The translations under genes and the position numbers were made by a program. 64,000 nt of DNA, taken from assembly GCA_050011895.1 (NCBI GenBank), contig JBEKIF010000023.1, forward strand, positions 62,001 through 126,000. The letters run 5' to 3'. Origin of the DNA: DATBGO01 sp050011895 (GTDB lineage Bacteria > Actinomycetota > Actinomycetes > Streptosporangiales > Streptosporangiaceae). Position 1 is the first letter of the stretch. The number at the start of each line of letters is the position of its first letter. Of this stretch, positions 8,686-15,660 are shown in pieces. Under the pieces are notes generated by a model. That model made no database searches. It was given only the letters and a program-made list of their open reading frames with translations, and was not told the origin of the DNA.

Positions 8686-10305
8686 TCAGAGCGGGATGTT
8701 GCCGTGCTGTCCACGCCTGGCCGGGGCCTCGGCGATGGCCCGGGCGAGCGCCGCGCGGGTGTCCGCGGGCTCGACGATCTCGTCGACCACGCCGAGCGCG
8801 ATCGCGCGGGCCAGGCCGCCCGCCTCCCGCTCGTGTTCGGCGGCGAGTTCAGCCTCGGCCTCGTGCCTGCGCTCGGCGGGCACGTCGGACAGGGTCCGCC
8901 GGTGCAGGATCCGCACGGCGGCCACCGCGCCCATGACGGCCACCTCGGCGCCCGGCCAGGCGAATACCCGGGTGGCGCCGAGGGCCCGCGAGTTCATCGC
9001 GATGTAGGCGCCGCCATAGGCCTTGCGGGTGACCAGGGTCACCCGCGGCACGGTCGCCTCCGCGAAGGCGTGCAGCAGCTTGGCGCCCCGGCGGACCACG
9101 CCGTCCCACTCCTGGCCGACACCGGGCAAGTAACCAGGCACATCGACGACCACCACCAGCGGTACCCCGAACGCGTCGCACATCCGGACGAACCTGGCGG
9201 CCTTCTCGGCTGACGTGGCATCGAGGCAGCCGCCGAGCCTGAGCGGGTTATTGGCGATCACTCCGACCGTTCGGCCGGCCATCCGGCCCAGCGTGGTGAC
9301 CACGTTCGGTGCCCACCGTGGGTGCAGCTCGATGCCCGGCTCGTCCAGCAGCCCGGTGATCAGCGGGTGCACGTCATAGGCCCGACGCGCCGACTCGGGC
9401 AGCATGGCCTCGAGGTCGGCGTCCTGGCGGGGCTCCGGTGCCACGTCGTCCGGTCCGTGCCTGCCCAGCAGGACGGCGAGCTGCCTGGCCTTGTCGATCG
9501 CCTCGCCGTCCGATTCCGTTACCAGATGAACGACCCCGGACCTGCGGCTGTGCGGCTCCGGGCCGCCGAGCCGCTCCATGTCGACATCCTCGCCGGTCAC
9601 GCTGCGGACCACATCCGGGCCGGTGACGAAGATCCGGCCGCCGTCAGACAAGATCACCAGGTCGGTGAGGGCCGGGCCATAAGCGGCGCCGCCTGCGGCC
9701 GCACCGAGCACCACCGAGATCTGCGGAACGATCCCCGATGCCCGGGTCATCGCCGCGAAGACGGTGCCCACCGCGTGCAGGCTCTCGACGCCCTCGCGCA
9801 GCCGCGCCCCGCCCGAGTGCCAAAGGCCGATCACCGGCGCGCCGCGGGAGATCGCGTAGTCATACGCCGTGACGATCGCAGCGCAGCCCGCGCTGCCCAT
9901 CGCGCCGCCCTGCACCCGCGGATCGCAGGCGAACGCGACGGCAGGCATGCCGTCGATGCGGCCCGTCCCGGCCAGAACGCCACTGGTGTCCGGCGGGACC
10001 AGCAGCTCCAACGTGCCGGGGTCGAAGAGCGACCCCAGCCGGGCCCGCGGATCACGGCTGCTGGCGCCGGACTCCGGACCCCCAGCGGCGGGCGCCGACC
10101 GAGCCGGCGCGTCCGAAACGGGTGCCGCTGAAACGGGTGCCGCGGAAACGGGTGGGGCGGAAACGGGTGGGGCGGAAACGGGTGGGGCGGAAACGGGCGC
10201 CGCGGAAACGGGTGCCGGGGAAGCCGCCCCGTTGGGGGCGAACCGCGGGGGGGCGGTCGCGATCGGTACCGGGGTAACGGGAAGCCGGTTGCCCAGGATG
10301 GTCAC
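8686..10305 (-). CDS. accD: Acyl-CoA carboxylase carboxyltransferase subunit (AccD type)
   Basis: 539 residues. The carboxyltransferase fold occupies residues ~85-535. Conserved segments include GRIDGMPAVAFACD, GGARLREGVESL, VLGAAAGGAAYGPAL, FVTGPDVV, VDVPGYLPG, VTLVTRKAYGGAYIAMNS and the C-terminal EHEREAGG. It transfers the carboxyl group from biotin of the carrier subunit to acyl-CoA, making malonyl-CoA for the adjacent FabD. It is the last gene of the fab operon, 33 bases after fabF, as accD6 is in mycobacteria. The GTG start at 10305 is preceded by GAGGAG. An unusual N-terminal linker consists of Pro-Val-Ser-Ala pentapeptide repeats. Acetyl- versus propionyl-CoA preference cannot be decided. 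Confidence 0.9.
   Translation of the reverse strand: MTILGNRLPVTPVPIATAPPRFAPNGAASPAPVSAAPVSAPPVSAPPVSAPPVSAAPVSAAPVSDAPARSAPAAGGPESGASSRDPRARLGSLFDPGTLELLVPPDTSGVLAGTGRIDGMPAVAFACDPRVQGGAMGSAGCAAIVTAYDYAISRGAPVIGLWHSGGARLREGVESLHAVGTVFAAMTRASGIVPQISVVLGAAAGGAAYGPALTDLVILSDGGRIFVTGPDVVRSVTGEDVDMERLGGPEPHSRRSGVVHLVTESDGEAIDKARQLAVLLGRHGPDDVAPEPRQDADLEAMLPESARRAYDVHPLITGLLDEPGIELHPRWAPNVVTTLGRMAGRTVGVIANNPLRLGGCLDATSAEKAARFVRMCDAFGVPLVVVVDVPGYLPGVGQEWDGVVRRGAKLLHAFAEATVPRVTLVTRKAYGGAYIAMNSRALGATRVFAWPGAEVAVMGAVAAVRILHRRTLSDVPAERRHEAEAELAAEHEREAGGLARAIALGVVDEIVEPADTRAALARAIAEAPARRGQHGNIPL
10115..10219. repeat. Seven tandem 15-base repeats in the accD linker
   Basis: Seven in-register units starting at 10115, 10130, 10145, 10160, 10175, 10190 and 10205, each of the form GAAACGGGTGSSGCG. 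On the coding (minus) strand they encode a PVSAx pentapeptide ladder in the N-terminal linker of AccD. Copy number is likely to vary between strains. Confidence 0.92.
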
Positions 10306-10338
10306 GTCAGTCTCCTCGGGGTCGGGCGCAAGGTTGGG

Positions 10339-11586
10339 TCAGGCGGCAGTAAAGGCAAGCGCCACGTTGTGGCCGCCGAACCCGAATGAGTTGTTCAGCA
10401 CGGCCATCGGGGCCGAGCTGTGCGGGCGCAGTTCCACCGGCTCGGTGGCGATCCGCAGCCCGGCGTCGTCATCAGGGTCCTCAAGGTTGATCGTGGGCGG
10501 CGCCACCCGGTCGCGCAGCGCCAGGATGGCGGCTACCGACTCAAGCGCGCCTGCCCCGCCGAGCAGATGGCCGGTCATCGACTTGGTGGCCGACACCACG
10601 ACGCCGCCGGCCGCTGCACCGAGGACGGCGGCTATCGCCTGGACTTCCACCACGTCGCCGGCCGGTGTCGAGGTGGCGTGCGCGTTGACGTGCACGACCT
10701 GCTCGGCCTGCAGCCCGGCATCGGCGAGCAGCCGGGCGAGGGCGAGCTTGGCCCCGGTTCCGTCCGGGTCGGGCTGAGCAATGTGGTGCGCGTCGGCCGA
10801 GTAGCCGACGCCCGCCGCGACCGCGTACACATCGGCGCCGCGGCGGGCGGCGTGCTCGGCCGACTCCAGCACCACCATGCCGGCGCCCTCGCCGAGCACG
10901 AAACCATCCCGGCCCTTGTCGAACGGCCGTGACGCCCGCTCCGGCTCGTCATTCCTGGTGGACAGGGCCCGCATCGCCGCGAAGGCGGCGATGTTCAGCT
11001 GCAGGATCGCGGCCTCGGTTCCCCCGGCCAGGACGACGTCGGCACGTCCGGACCTGATCATTTCCAGCCCGTAGCCGATCGCCTCGGCGCCGGAGGCACA
11101 CGCGCTGACTGTCGTGTGCACCCCAGCGCGAGCACCGAGCTCAATCCCGATCCAGCCCGCGGACCCGTTGGGCATCAGCATCGGGACAGTGAACGGCGAG
11201 AGCCGCTGCCAGCCCTTTTCCCGCAGCGTGTCGTAGGCGGACAAGGTCGAAGCCACGCCGCCTATTCCGCTGGAGACGACTACGCCGAGCCGATCAGGAT
11301 CCACCTGCGGGGTGCCGGCGTCCGCCCAGGCCTCGCGGGCCGCGACCAGCGCGAACTGCTCGCATCTGTCCAGCCGGCGCGCCTGTACGCGGTCGAGCAG
11401 CGTGGCCGGGTCGGCTGCTGCCCACGCCGCGATCCGGGCCGGGAGCTCGCTCGCCCATGCGTCGGTCAGCTTCTGCACGCCGCTGCGGCCGGCCAGAAGT
11501 GACTCCCAGGTCGAGTCGACATCGGCGCCCACCGGCGTGATAGCGCCAAGCCCGGTGACGACGACGCGCGCCGAATCATTGCCCAC
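10339..11586 (-). CDS. fabF: Beta-ketoacyl-ACP synthase II
   Basis: 415 residues, normal length for FabF. Thiolase-fold catalytic residues are present: Cys163 in TTVSACASGAE, His303 in VNAHATSTPAGD and His340 in KSMTGHLLGGAGA (with Lys335). It elongates acyl-ACP by decarboxylative condensation with malonyl-ACP in the cytosolic type II fatty acid synthase. The gene follows acpP by 120 bases and precedes accD. The start is GTG 11586, preceded by AGGAGCACT. The 120-base leader contains three tandem copies of a segment carrying the same AGAGGAGC Shine-Dalgarno-like sequence. Corresponds to KasA/KasB of mycobacteria and FabF of Streptomyces. Confidence 0.95.
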   Translation of the reverse strand: MGNDSARVVVTGLGAITPVGADVDSTWESLLAGRSGVQKLTDAWASELPARIAAWAAADPATLLDRVQARRLDRCEQFALVAAREAWADAGTPQVDPDRLGVVVSSGIGGVASTLSAYDTLREKGWQRLSPFTVPMLMPNGSAGWIGIELGARAGVHTTVSACASGAEAIGYGLEMIRSGRADVVLAGGTEAAILQLNIAAFAAMRALSTRNDEPERASRPFDKGRDGFVLGEGAGMVVLESAEHAARRGADVYAVAAGVGYSADAHHIAQPDPDGTGAKLALARLLADAGLQAEQVVHVNAHATSTPAGDVVEVQAIAAVLGAAAGGVVVSATKSMTGHLLGGAGALESVAAILALRDRVAPPTINLEDPDDDAGLRIATEPVELRPHSSAPMAVLNNSFGFGGHNVALAFTAA

Positions 11587-11594
11587 AGTGCTCC

Positions 11595-11656
11595 TGCTCC
11601 TCTGGTCGGGTGCCGCTGCTCCTCTGGTCGGGTGCGCTGCTCCTCTGGTCGGGTGC
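11595..11656. repeat. Triplicated ribosome-binding-site segment upstream of fabF
   Basis: Three copies of TGCTCCTCTGGTCGGGTGC at 11595-11613, 11617-11635 and 11638-11656. On the coding strand each reads GCACCCGACCAGAGGAGCA, so each carries an AGAGGAG ribosome-binding core. The copy nearest fabF supplies the functional site before GTG 11586; the others are decoys or duplication by-products. Confidence 0.9.
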
Positions 11657-11706
11657 CGCGCCGGCCGGCTGGCGCTGGCGCCGCGGCCTCGCTGCCTCGC
11701 TCGCGG

Positions 11707-11961
11707 TCAGGCGGATACGGCCGCGCGCCTGACGAAGTCGATCACGTCCTGGACGGTCTTCAGGTCCTTGAGCTGGTCGTCTGGAATCTCGACGCCAAAC
11801 TTGTCCTGGGCCGCCACGGCGATCTCCACCATCGACAGCGAATCGATGTCGAGGTCGTCGACGAACGTCTTGTCCGGGGTTACCTGATCTGCTGGGACGC
11901 CGGCCACCTCGTCAATGATCTCGCCGAGGCCCGCGAGGATTTCCTGTTCGGTCATGGACAT
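11707..11961 (-). CDS. acpP: Acyl carrier protein
   Basis: 84 residues, acidic. The phosphopantetheine attachment site is Ser41 in DDLDIDSLSMVE, followed by the helix FGVEIPDDQLKDLKTVQDV typical of ACPs. It carries the growing acyl chain between FabD, FabH and FabF, encoded around it. The start ATG at 11961 is preceded on the minus strand by AAAGGAGAGT at good spacing. It lies 79 bases after fabH. No unusual features other than the C-terminal RRAAVSA tail. Confidence 0.96.
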   Translation of the reverse strand: MSMTEQEILAGLGEIIDEVAGVPADQVTPDKTFVDDLDIDSLSMVEIAVAAQDKFGVEIPDDQLKDLKTVQDVIDFVRRAAVSA

Positions 11962-12040
11962 GGGATGCGTACTCTCCTTTTCTTCTTTCGCTTCTTTGGC
12001 TGGTATTTGGTGGTGCGCCCCGGGGTGGCCGAGGCCGCGG

Positions 12041-13009
12041 TCAGGGTACCGTGATCACCTGGCCGGCGTAGCAGATGCCCGCGCCGAAGCCCAGGATCAG
12101 AACGTGGGAGCCAGAGCCGAGCTCGCCGCGTTCCAGCATTCTGGACAGAGCGAGCGGGATGGACGCCGAAGAGGTGTTGCCCGCGGTGACGATGTCGTCC
12201 GCGACGATGGCCTGCGGCGCGCCGATCTTGCGCGCGATCGCTTCGATGATGCGCAGGTTGGCCTGATGCGGCACGAATGCAGCCAGGTCAGCCGGGTCGA
12301 CGCCCGCCCGCTCGCACGCCTGCACGGCGACCGGGTGCAGCGCGGTGGTCGCCCACCGGAAAACCGCCTGGCCCTCCTGGAAGATGAACGAGTTACGGTC
12401 GGCGATGGAGATCTTGTCCGCAAGGTGCCCGGCGCTGCCCCAGACAACGGGACCGACTCCCGGCAGGTCGCCCGGATCGGCTACCGGGCCGACGACAGCG
12501 GCGCCCGCGCCGTCAGCGAAGATGATGCAGGTGGAGCGGTCGTTCCAGTCCACCCACTGGGACAGTTTCTCGGCGCCGATCACCAGCACGTTGCGGGCGG
12601 TCCCGGCGCGGATGGCGTCGCTGGCGTTGGCCAGGGCATAGCAGAAGCCCGCGCAGGCGGCGTTCAGGTCGTAGGCGCCTGGCCCGCCGATGCCGAGCCT
12701 GACCGCGACCGTCGCCGCCGTGTTCGGTATCTGGACCTCTGGCGTGCAGGTGGCGACGATGACCAGGTCGATGTCGGACGGGGCGAGCCCGCTGGCCGCC
12801 AGCGCCTTCCCGCCCGCCTGGGTCGCCATGTCGGCCACCGTCTCATCCGGCGCGGCAATCCGGCGGCTGGCGATGCCCACCCTGCTCCGGATCCACTCGT
12901 CGCTGGTGTCCACCGTGGCGGCAAGCTCGTCATTGGTCACCACCCTGGCGGGCTGATAACCGCCGAAAGCCAGGATCCGCGTGCCCGCTGCGCCTTCGGT
13001 GAGTCGCAT
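12041..13009 (-). CDS. fabH: Beta-ketoacyl-ACP synthase III
   Basis: 322 residues. The catalytic triad is visible: Cys119 in NAACAGFCYAL, His248 in VPHQANLRI and Asn278 in VTAGNTSSAS. It primes fatty acid synthesis by condensing acyl-CoA with malonyl-ACP. The order fabD-fabH-acpP-fabF is that of Streptomyces; in M. tuberculosis fabH lies elsewhere, so this operon resembles the Streptomyces arrangement on this point. ATG start at 13009, 59 bases after fabD. Branched versus straight starter preference cannot be read with confidence. Confidence 0.95.
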   Translation of the reverse strand: MRLTEGAAGTRILAFGGYQPARVVTNDELAATVDTSDEWIRSRVGIASRRIAAPDETVADMATQAGGKALAASGLAPSDIDLVIVATCTPEVQIPNTAATVAVRLGIGGPGAYDLNAACAGFCYALANASDAIRAGTARNVLVIGAEKLSQWVDWNDRSTCIIFADGAGAAVVGPVADPGDLPGVGPVVWGSAGHLADKISIADRNSFIFQEGQAVFRWATTALHPVAVQACERAGVDPADLAAFVPHQANLRIIEAIARKIGAPQAIVADDIVTAGNTSSASIPLALSRMLERGELGSGSHVLILGFGAGICYAGQVITVP

Positions 13010-13068
13010 ACTCTGCTGCCTTTCGAATGCTGGCTGATCGGAATGGTGCGGCGGCGGGCCGTCCGCCG

Positions 13069-14286
13069 TTACTCGATGCCTTCCGGCTGTAGCCGGACCA
13101 GCGGCTGGCCGGCGCTTACCGGGTCACCGTCCTCGACCAGCCATTCGATGATCGTCGCCGGGAATGCGGGCATCACGGCGTGGCTCCCGCCGCGCGTCTC
13201 GACCTGGCCGATCGCGCTGCCACTGCCGACCGCGGCACCCGGCGTGGTGACGGCAGAGCGCTCCTGGCCCGCCCGGAACACTCCGGCGAGCGGCGCGACC
13301 AGCAGCCGCCATTCCGGCGCGTGACTATCGATGTGGCCGTCGGAATGCGAGTGTTCAGCGATCAGCGCGTGCGCGCTCTCCAGCCCGGCTGGATCCTTCA
13401 GGGCGATCAGCTGGACTCCGGGAAGAGCCCGCCTGGCCAGCCCGGTCAGGGTACCCGCGGGCGGAAGCTCGATCAGCGCGGTGACGCCAAGGCGGCTCAT
13501 CTGCTGCATGCATTTGTCCCAGCGGACCGGCCTGCTCACCTGGGCGACGATCCGCTCAAGCCAGTCGGCACCGGTGCGCACGACGGCCCCGTCGGCGTTG
13601 GAGAGCAGCGGCAGCGCCGGGTCGCTCACGGCGACCGATGCCGCTGCGGTACGCAGCGCATCGACGGCGGGGGCCATATAGCTGGTGTGAAACGCGCCGG
13701 CCACCGGGAGCGGGCGGAGCCTGGCACCGGCGGGCGGGTTCGCGGCGAAGGCCTCGAGCCGGGCGGTGCTGCCAGCGGCGACGATCTGCCCCGCGCCGTT
13801 GACATTGGCGGCGGTGAGGCCGCTCGCCTCGATTGCCGCGAGCACGGTGTCCTCGTCGCCGCCGAGCACTGCCGTCATCCCGCTCGGCTCGGCCTCCGCG
13901 GCCTGGGCCATATCCTCGCCGCGCACCTTGACCAGCCGCATCGCGTCCTCGGGTGTCAGCGCACCGGCGATGGCCCCGGCGGCAAGCTCGCCGACGCTAT
14001 GCCCGGCGGCCGCCCCGGTCAGCTGGCCGGCCGCGTCGAGGCCGCCGAGAAGCAGATCGGCCGCGGCGATCGCGGCCGCGACGAGCAGCGGCTGCGCGAT
14101 CGCGGTGTCCCTGATCTCGTCGGCATCGGCGGTGGTCCCGTACTTGATGAGATCGCAGCCAGCCAGGTCGGACCAGGACCCGAGACGGTCGGCGACACCG
14201 GGCACCTCAAGCCAAGGAATGAGGAAACCAGGGGTCTGAGCACCCTGACCGGGCGCCGCGATAAGGAGCATCTTCCTAGGATGCAC
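13069..14286 (-). CDS. fabD: Malonyl-CoA:ACP transacylase fused to a biotin-carrier-like domain
   Basis: 405 residues, about 95 longer than usual FabD. Residues ~6-311 are the transacylase: the GQGAQTPGF loop, nucleophile Ser97 in AGHSVGELAAG and His200 in VAGAFHTSYM. After a His/Asp-rich linker (HSHSDGHIDSH), residues ~328-400 follow the plan of a biotin carboxyl carrier domain: VAPLAGVFRAG, PGAAVGSGSAIGQV, then IIEWLVEDGDPVSAGQPL. The EAMKM biotinylation motif expected near residue 364 reads ETRGG, so the lysine is absent and the domain cannot be biotinylated there. It may be a structural or docking module. Start is GTG 14286 or ATG 14271 (AGGA close upstream). Confidence 0.92.
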   Translation of the reverse strand: MHPRKMLLIAAPGQGAQTPGFLIPWLEVPGVADRLGSWSDLAGCDLIKYGTTADADEIRDTAIAQPLLVAAAIAAADLLLGGLDAAGQLTGAAAGHSVGELAAGAIAGALTPEDAMRLVKVRGEDMAQAAEAEPSGMTAVLGGDEDTVLAAIEASGLTAANVNGAGQIVAAGSTARLEAFAANPPAGARLRPLPVAGAFHTSYMAPAVDALRTAAASVAVSDPALPLLSNADGAVVRTGADWLERIVAQVSRPVRWDKCMQQMSRLGVTALIELPPAGTLTGLARRALPGVQLIALKDPAGLESAHALIAEHSHSDGHIDSHAPEWRLLVAPLAGVFRAGQERSAVTTPGAAVGSGSAIGQVETRGGSHAVMPAFPATIIEWLVEDGDPVSAGQPLVRLQPEGIE

Positions 14287-14339
14287 TGTAGAAGTCCGCT
14301 ATACGGCTATCGGAGACTACGAATTTCGGTCCGCTAATT

Positions 14340-14356
14340 TTGTAGGAAGGCTACAA
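14340..14356. promoter_or_regulatory. Inverted repeat upstream of fabD, possible FasR operator
   Basis: TTGTAG and CTACAA flank GAAGG in the short, AT-richer gap between the fasR stop (14358) and fabD start. In Streptomyces, FasR activates the fab operon by binding upstream of fabD, so an operator is expected here. Assignment is positional; a related GTAG/CTAC pair lies nearer fabD (14289-14320). Confidence 0.4.
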
Positions 14357-14357
14357 G

Positions 14358-15560
14358 CTATGTTCCTTTGTGCGCGAGACGGCCCAGCACCGTGGCTATC
14401 CAGAGCGAGAAGCCGTCCCTGCCCACGCTCGGAATTAGCCCGGTAAGCTCACTGGCCCGGCGCAGCCGGTAGCGGACAGTGTTGGGGTGCACGAAGAGCA
14501 GCCGGGCGGTCGCCTCCAGCGAGCTGCCCTGCTCCAGATAGGTCATGACTGTGTCGAGGAGGGCCGAGCCGCCGCTCAGCATCGGCTCGTATACCTGCGT
14601 GATCAGCTGGACGCGCGCCGACTCGTCACCATCGAGCGCTCGCTCGGGCAGCAGGTCCACCGCGGATACCGGCCGCGGCGCGTCCGGCCACGCGGCCGCC
14701 GCCCGCAGGCCTGCCAGCGCCGCGCTGGCGGACAGGGTGGCTGACTGCAGGTCGCCGACGGACGGCCCGACGACGACCGGCCCGGCGCCGAACCGCCCGG
14801 CGAACTGGCTCGCGGCCTTGACCGGATCCGAGGCGCCGCCAAGCACCACGACCAGCCGGTGCCCGTGGACGCCTGCGAGCAGGTCAAGCCGGGACCGCCG
14901 GGCGATCACCCGGAGCTCGTCGATGAGGCCCTCCGGCTCGCTGCCGTCGGCGATGCCCGCTATTACCGCGACCGGAGCAGACGACCAGTTCAGCGCGGAA
15001 GCCCAGGACTGCAGGCCCTCATCGACCTCCCCGCGGACCAGGGAATCGACGACGAGGGCCTCGAGGCGGGCGTCCCACGCGCCGCGCGCTTCGGCGGTGC
15101 GCGCGTAGACCTGGGCGGCACCGAAAGCGATCTCCCTGGTGTAGCGGAGGACGGCCTCGCGCAGCTCGGCCTCGCCGCCCGGTGCCGCCAGCTCGTCGAC
15201 CTGCGTCTCCACCACGTCGATGATGACACGCACCATTTCGACCGCCTGCTGCAGGCTGACCGCCCTGGCCAGCTCGCGAGGCGCGGTCCCGAACACCTCG
15301 CCGGCGACAGCCGGCCGGCCACGCTCCGGGTGCTTGACCCAGTCGACGAAGGCGGCGATACCAGCCTGGGCGACCAGGCCGAGCCATGACCTGTTCTCGG
15401 CCGACAGCTCGCGGAACCACGGCAACCGCAGGTCCATCGAGGTCATCGCGGCGGTGCCCAGCGCGCCCATCGACCGCTCAAGCCGCTGAGCGGTGGCGCC
15501 GCGGACGCGGCCGGCCGCCGGCTGGCTAGCCGCGGCGCCGCGGCGCTCCCTCGTCGTCAC
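14358..15560 (-). CDS. fasR: PucR-type transcriptional regulator, FasR orthologue candidate
   Basis: 400 residues. The C-terminal PucR helix-turn-helix is clear at ~residues 340-385 (SLEATARLLFVHPNTVRYRL, then RRASELTGL). Middle segments (LRLPWFRELSAENRSWLGLV, FVDWVKHP, VSLQQAVEMVRVIIDVVE) match the FasR group described upstream of fabD in Streptomyces (SCO2386) and as Rv2242 in mycobacteria. There it activates fatty acid synthase genes in response to acyl-CoA status. Located directly upstream of fabD on the same strand and 100 bases after aceE, exactly the conserved position. Its own regulation cannot be seen. Confidence 0.88.
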   Translation of the reverse strand: MTTRERRGAAASQPAAGRVRGATAQRLERSMGALGTAAMTSMDLRLPWFRELSAENRSWLGLVAQAGIAAFVDWVKHPERGRPAVAGEVFGTAPRELARAVSLQQAVEMVRVIIDVVETQVDELAAPGGEAELREAVLRYTREIAFGAAQVYARTAEARGAWDARLEALVVDSLVRGEVDEGLQSWASALNWSSAPVAVIAGIADGSEPEGLIDELRVIARRSRLDLLAGVHGHRLVVVLGGASDPVKAASQFAGRFGAGPVVVGPSVGDLQSATLSASAALAGLRAAAAWPDAPRPVSAVDLLPERALDGDESARVQLITQVYEPMLSGGSALLDTVMTYLEQGSSLEATARLLFVHPNTVRYRLRRASELTGLIPSVGRDGFSLWIATVLGRLAHKGT

Positions 15561-15660
15561 CCTGCCAGCGTGCCACGCGTCAGCTGGCTATCTGTACCCG
15601 GCCGGTGACGGCGTGGCCCGGCCCAGCGCCTTTCGCATGCGGACAAGGGCCCGCCTGCTC

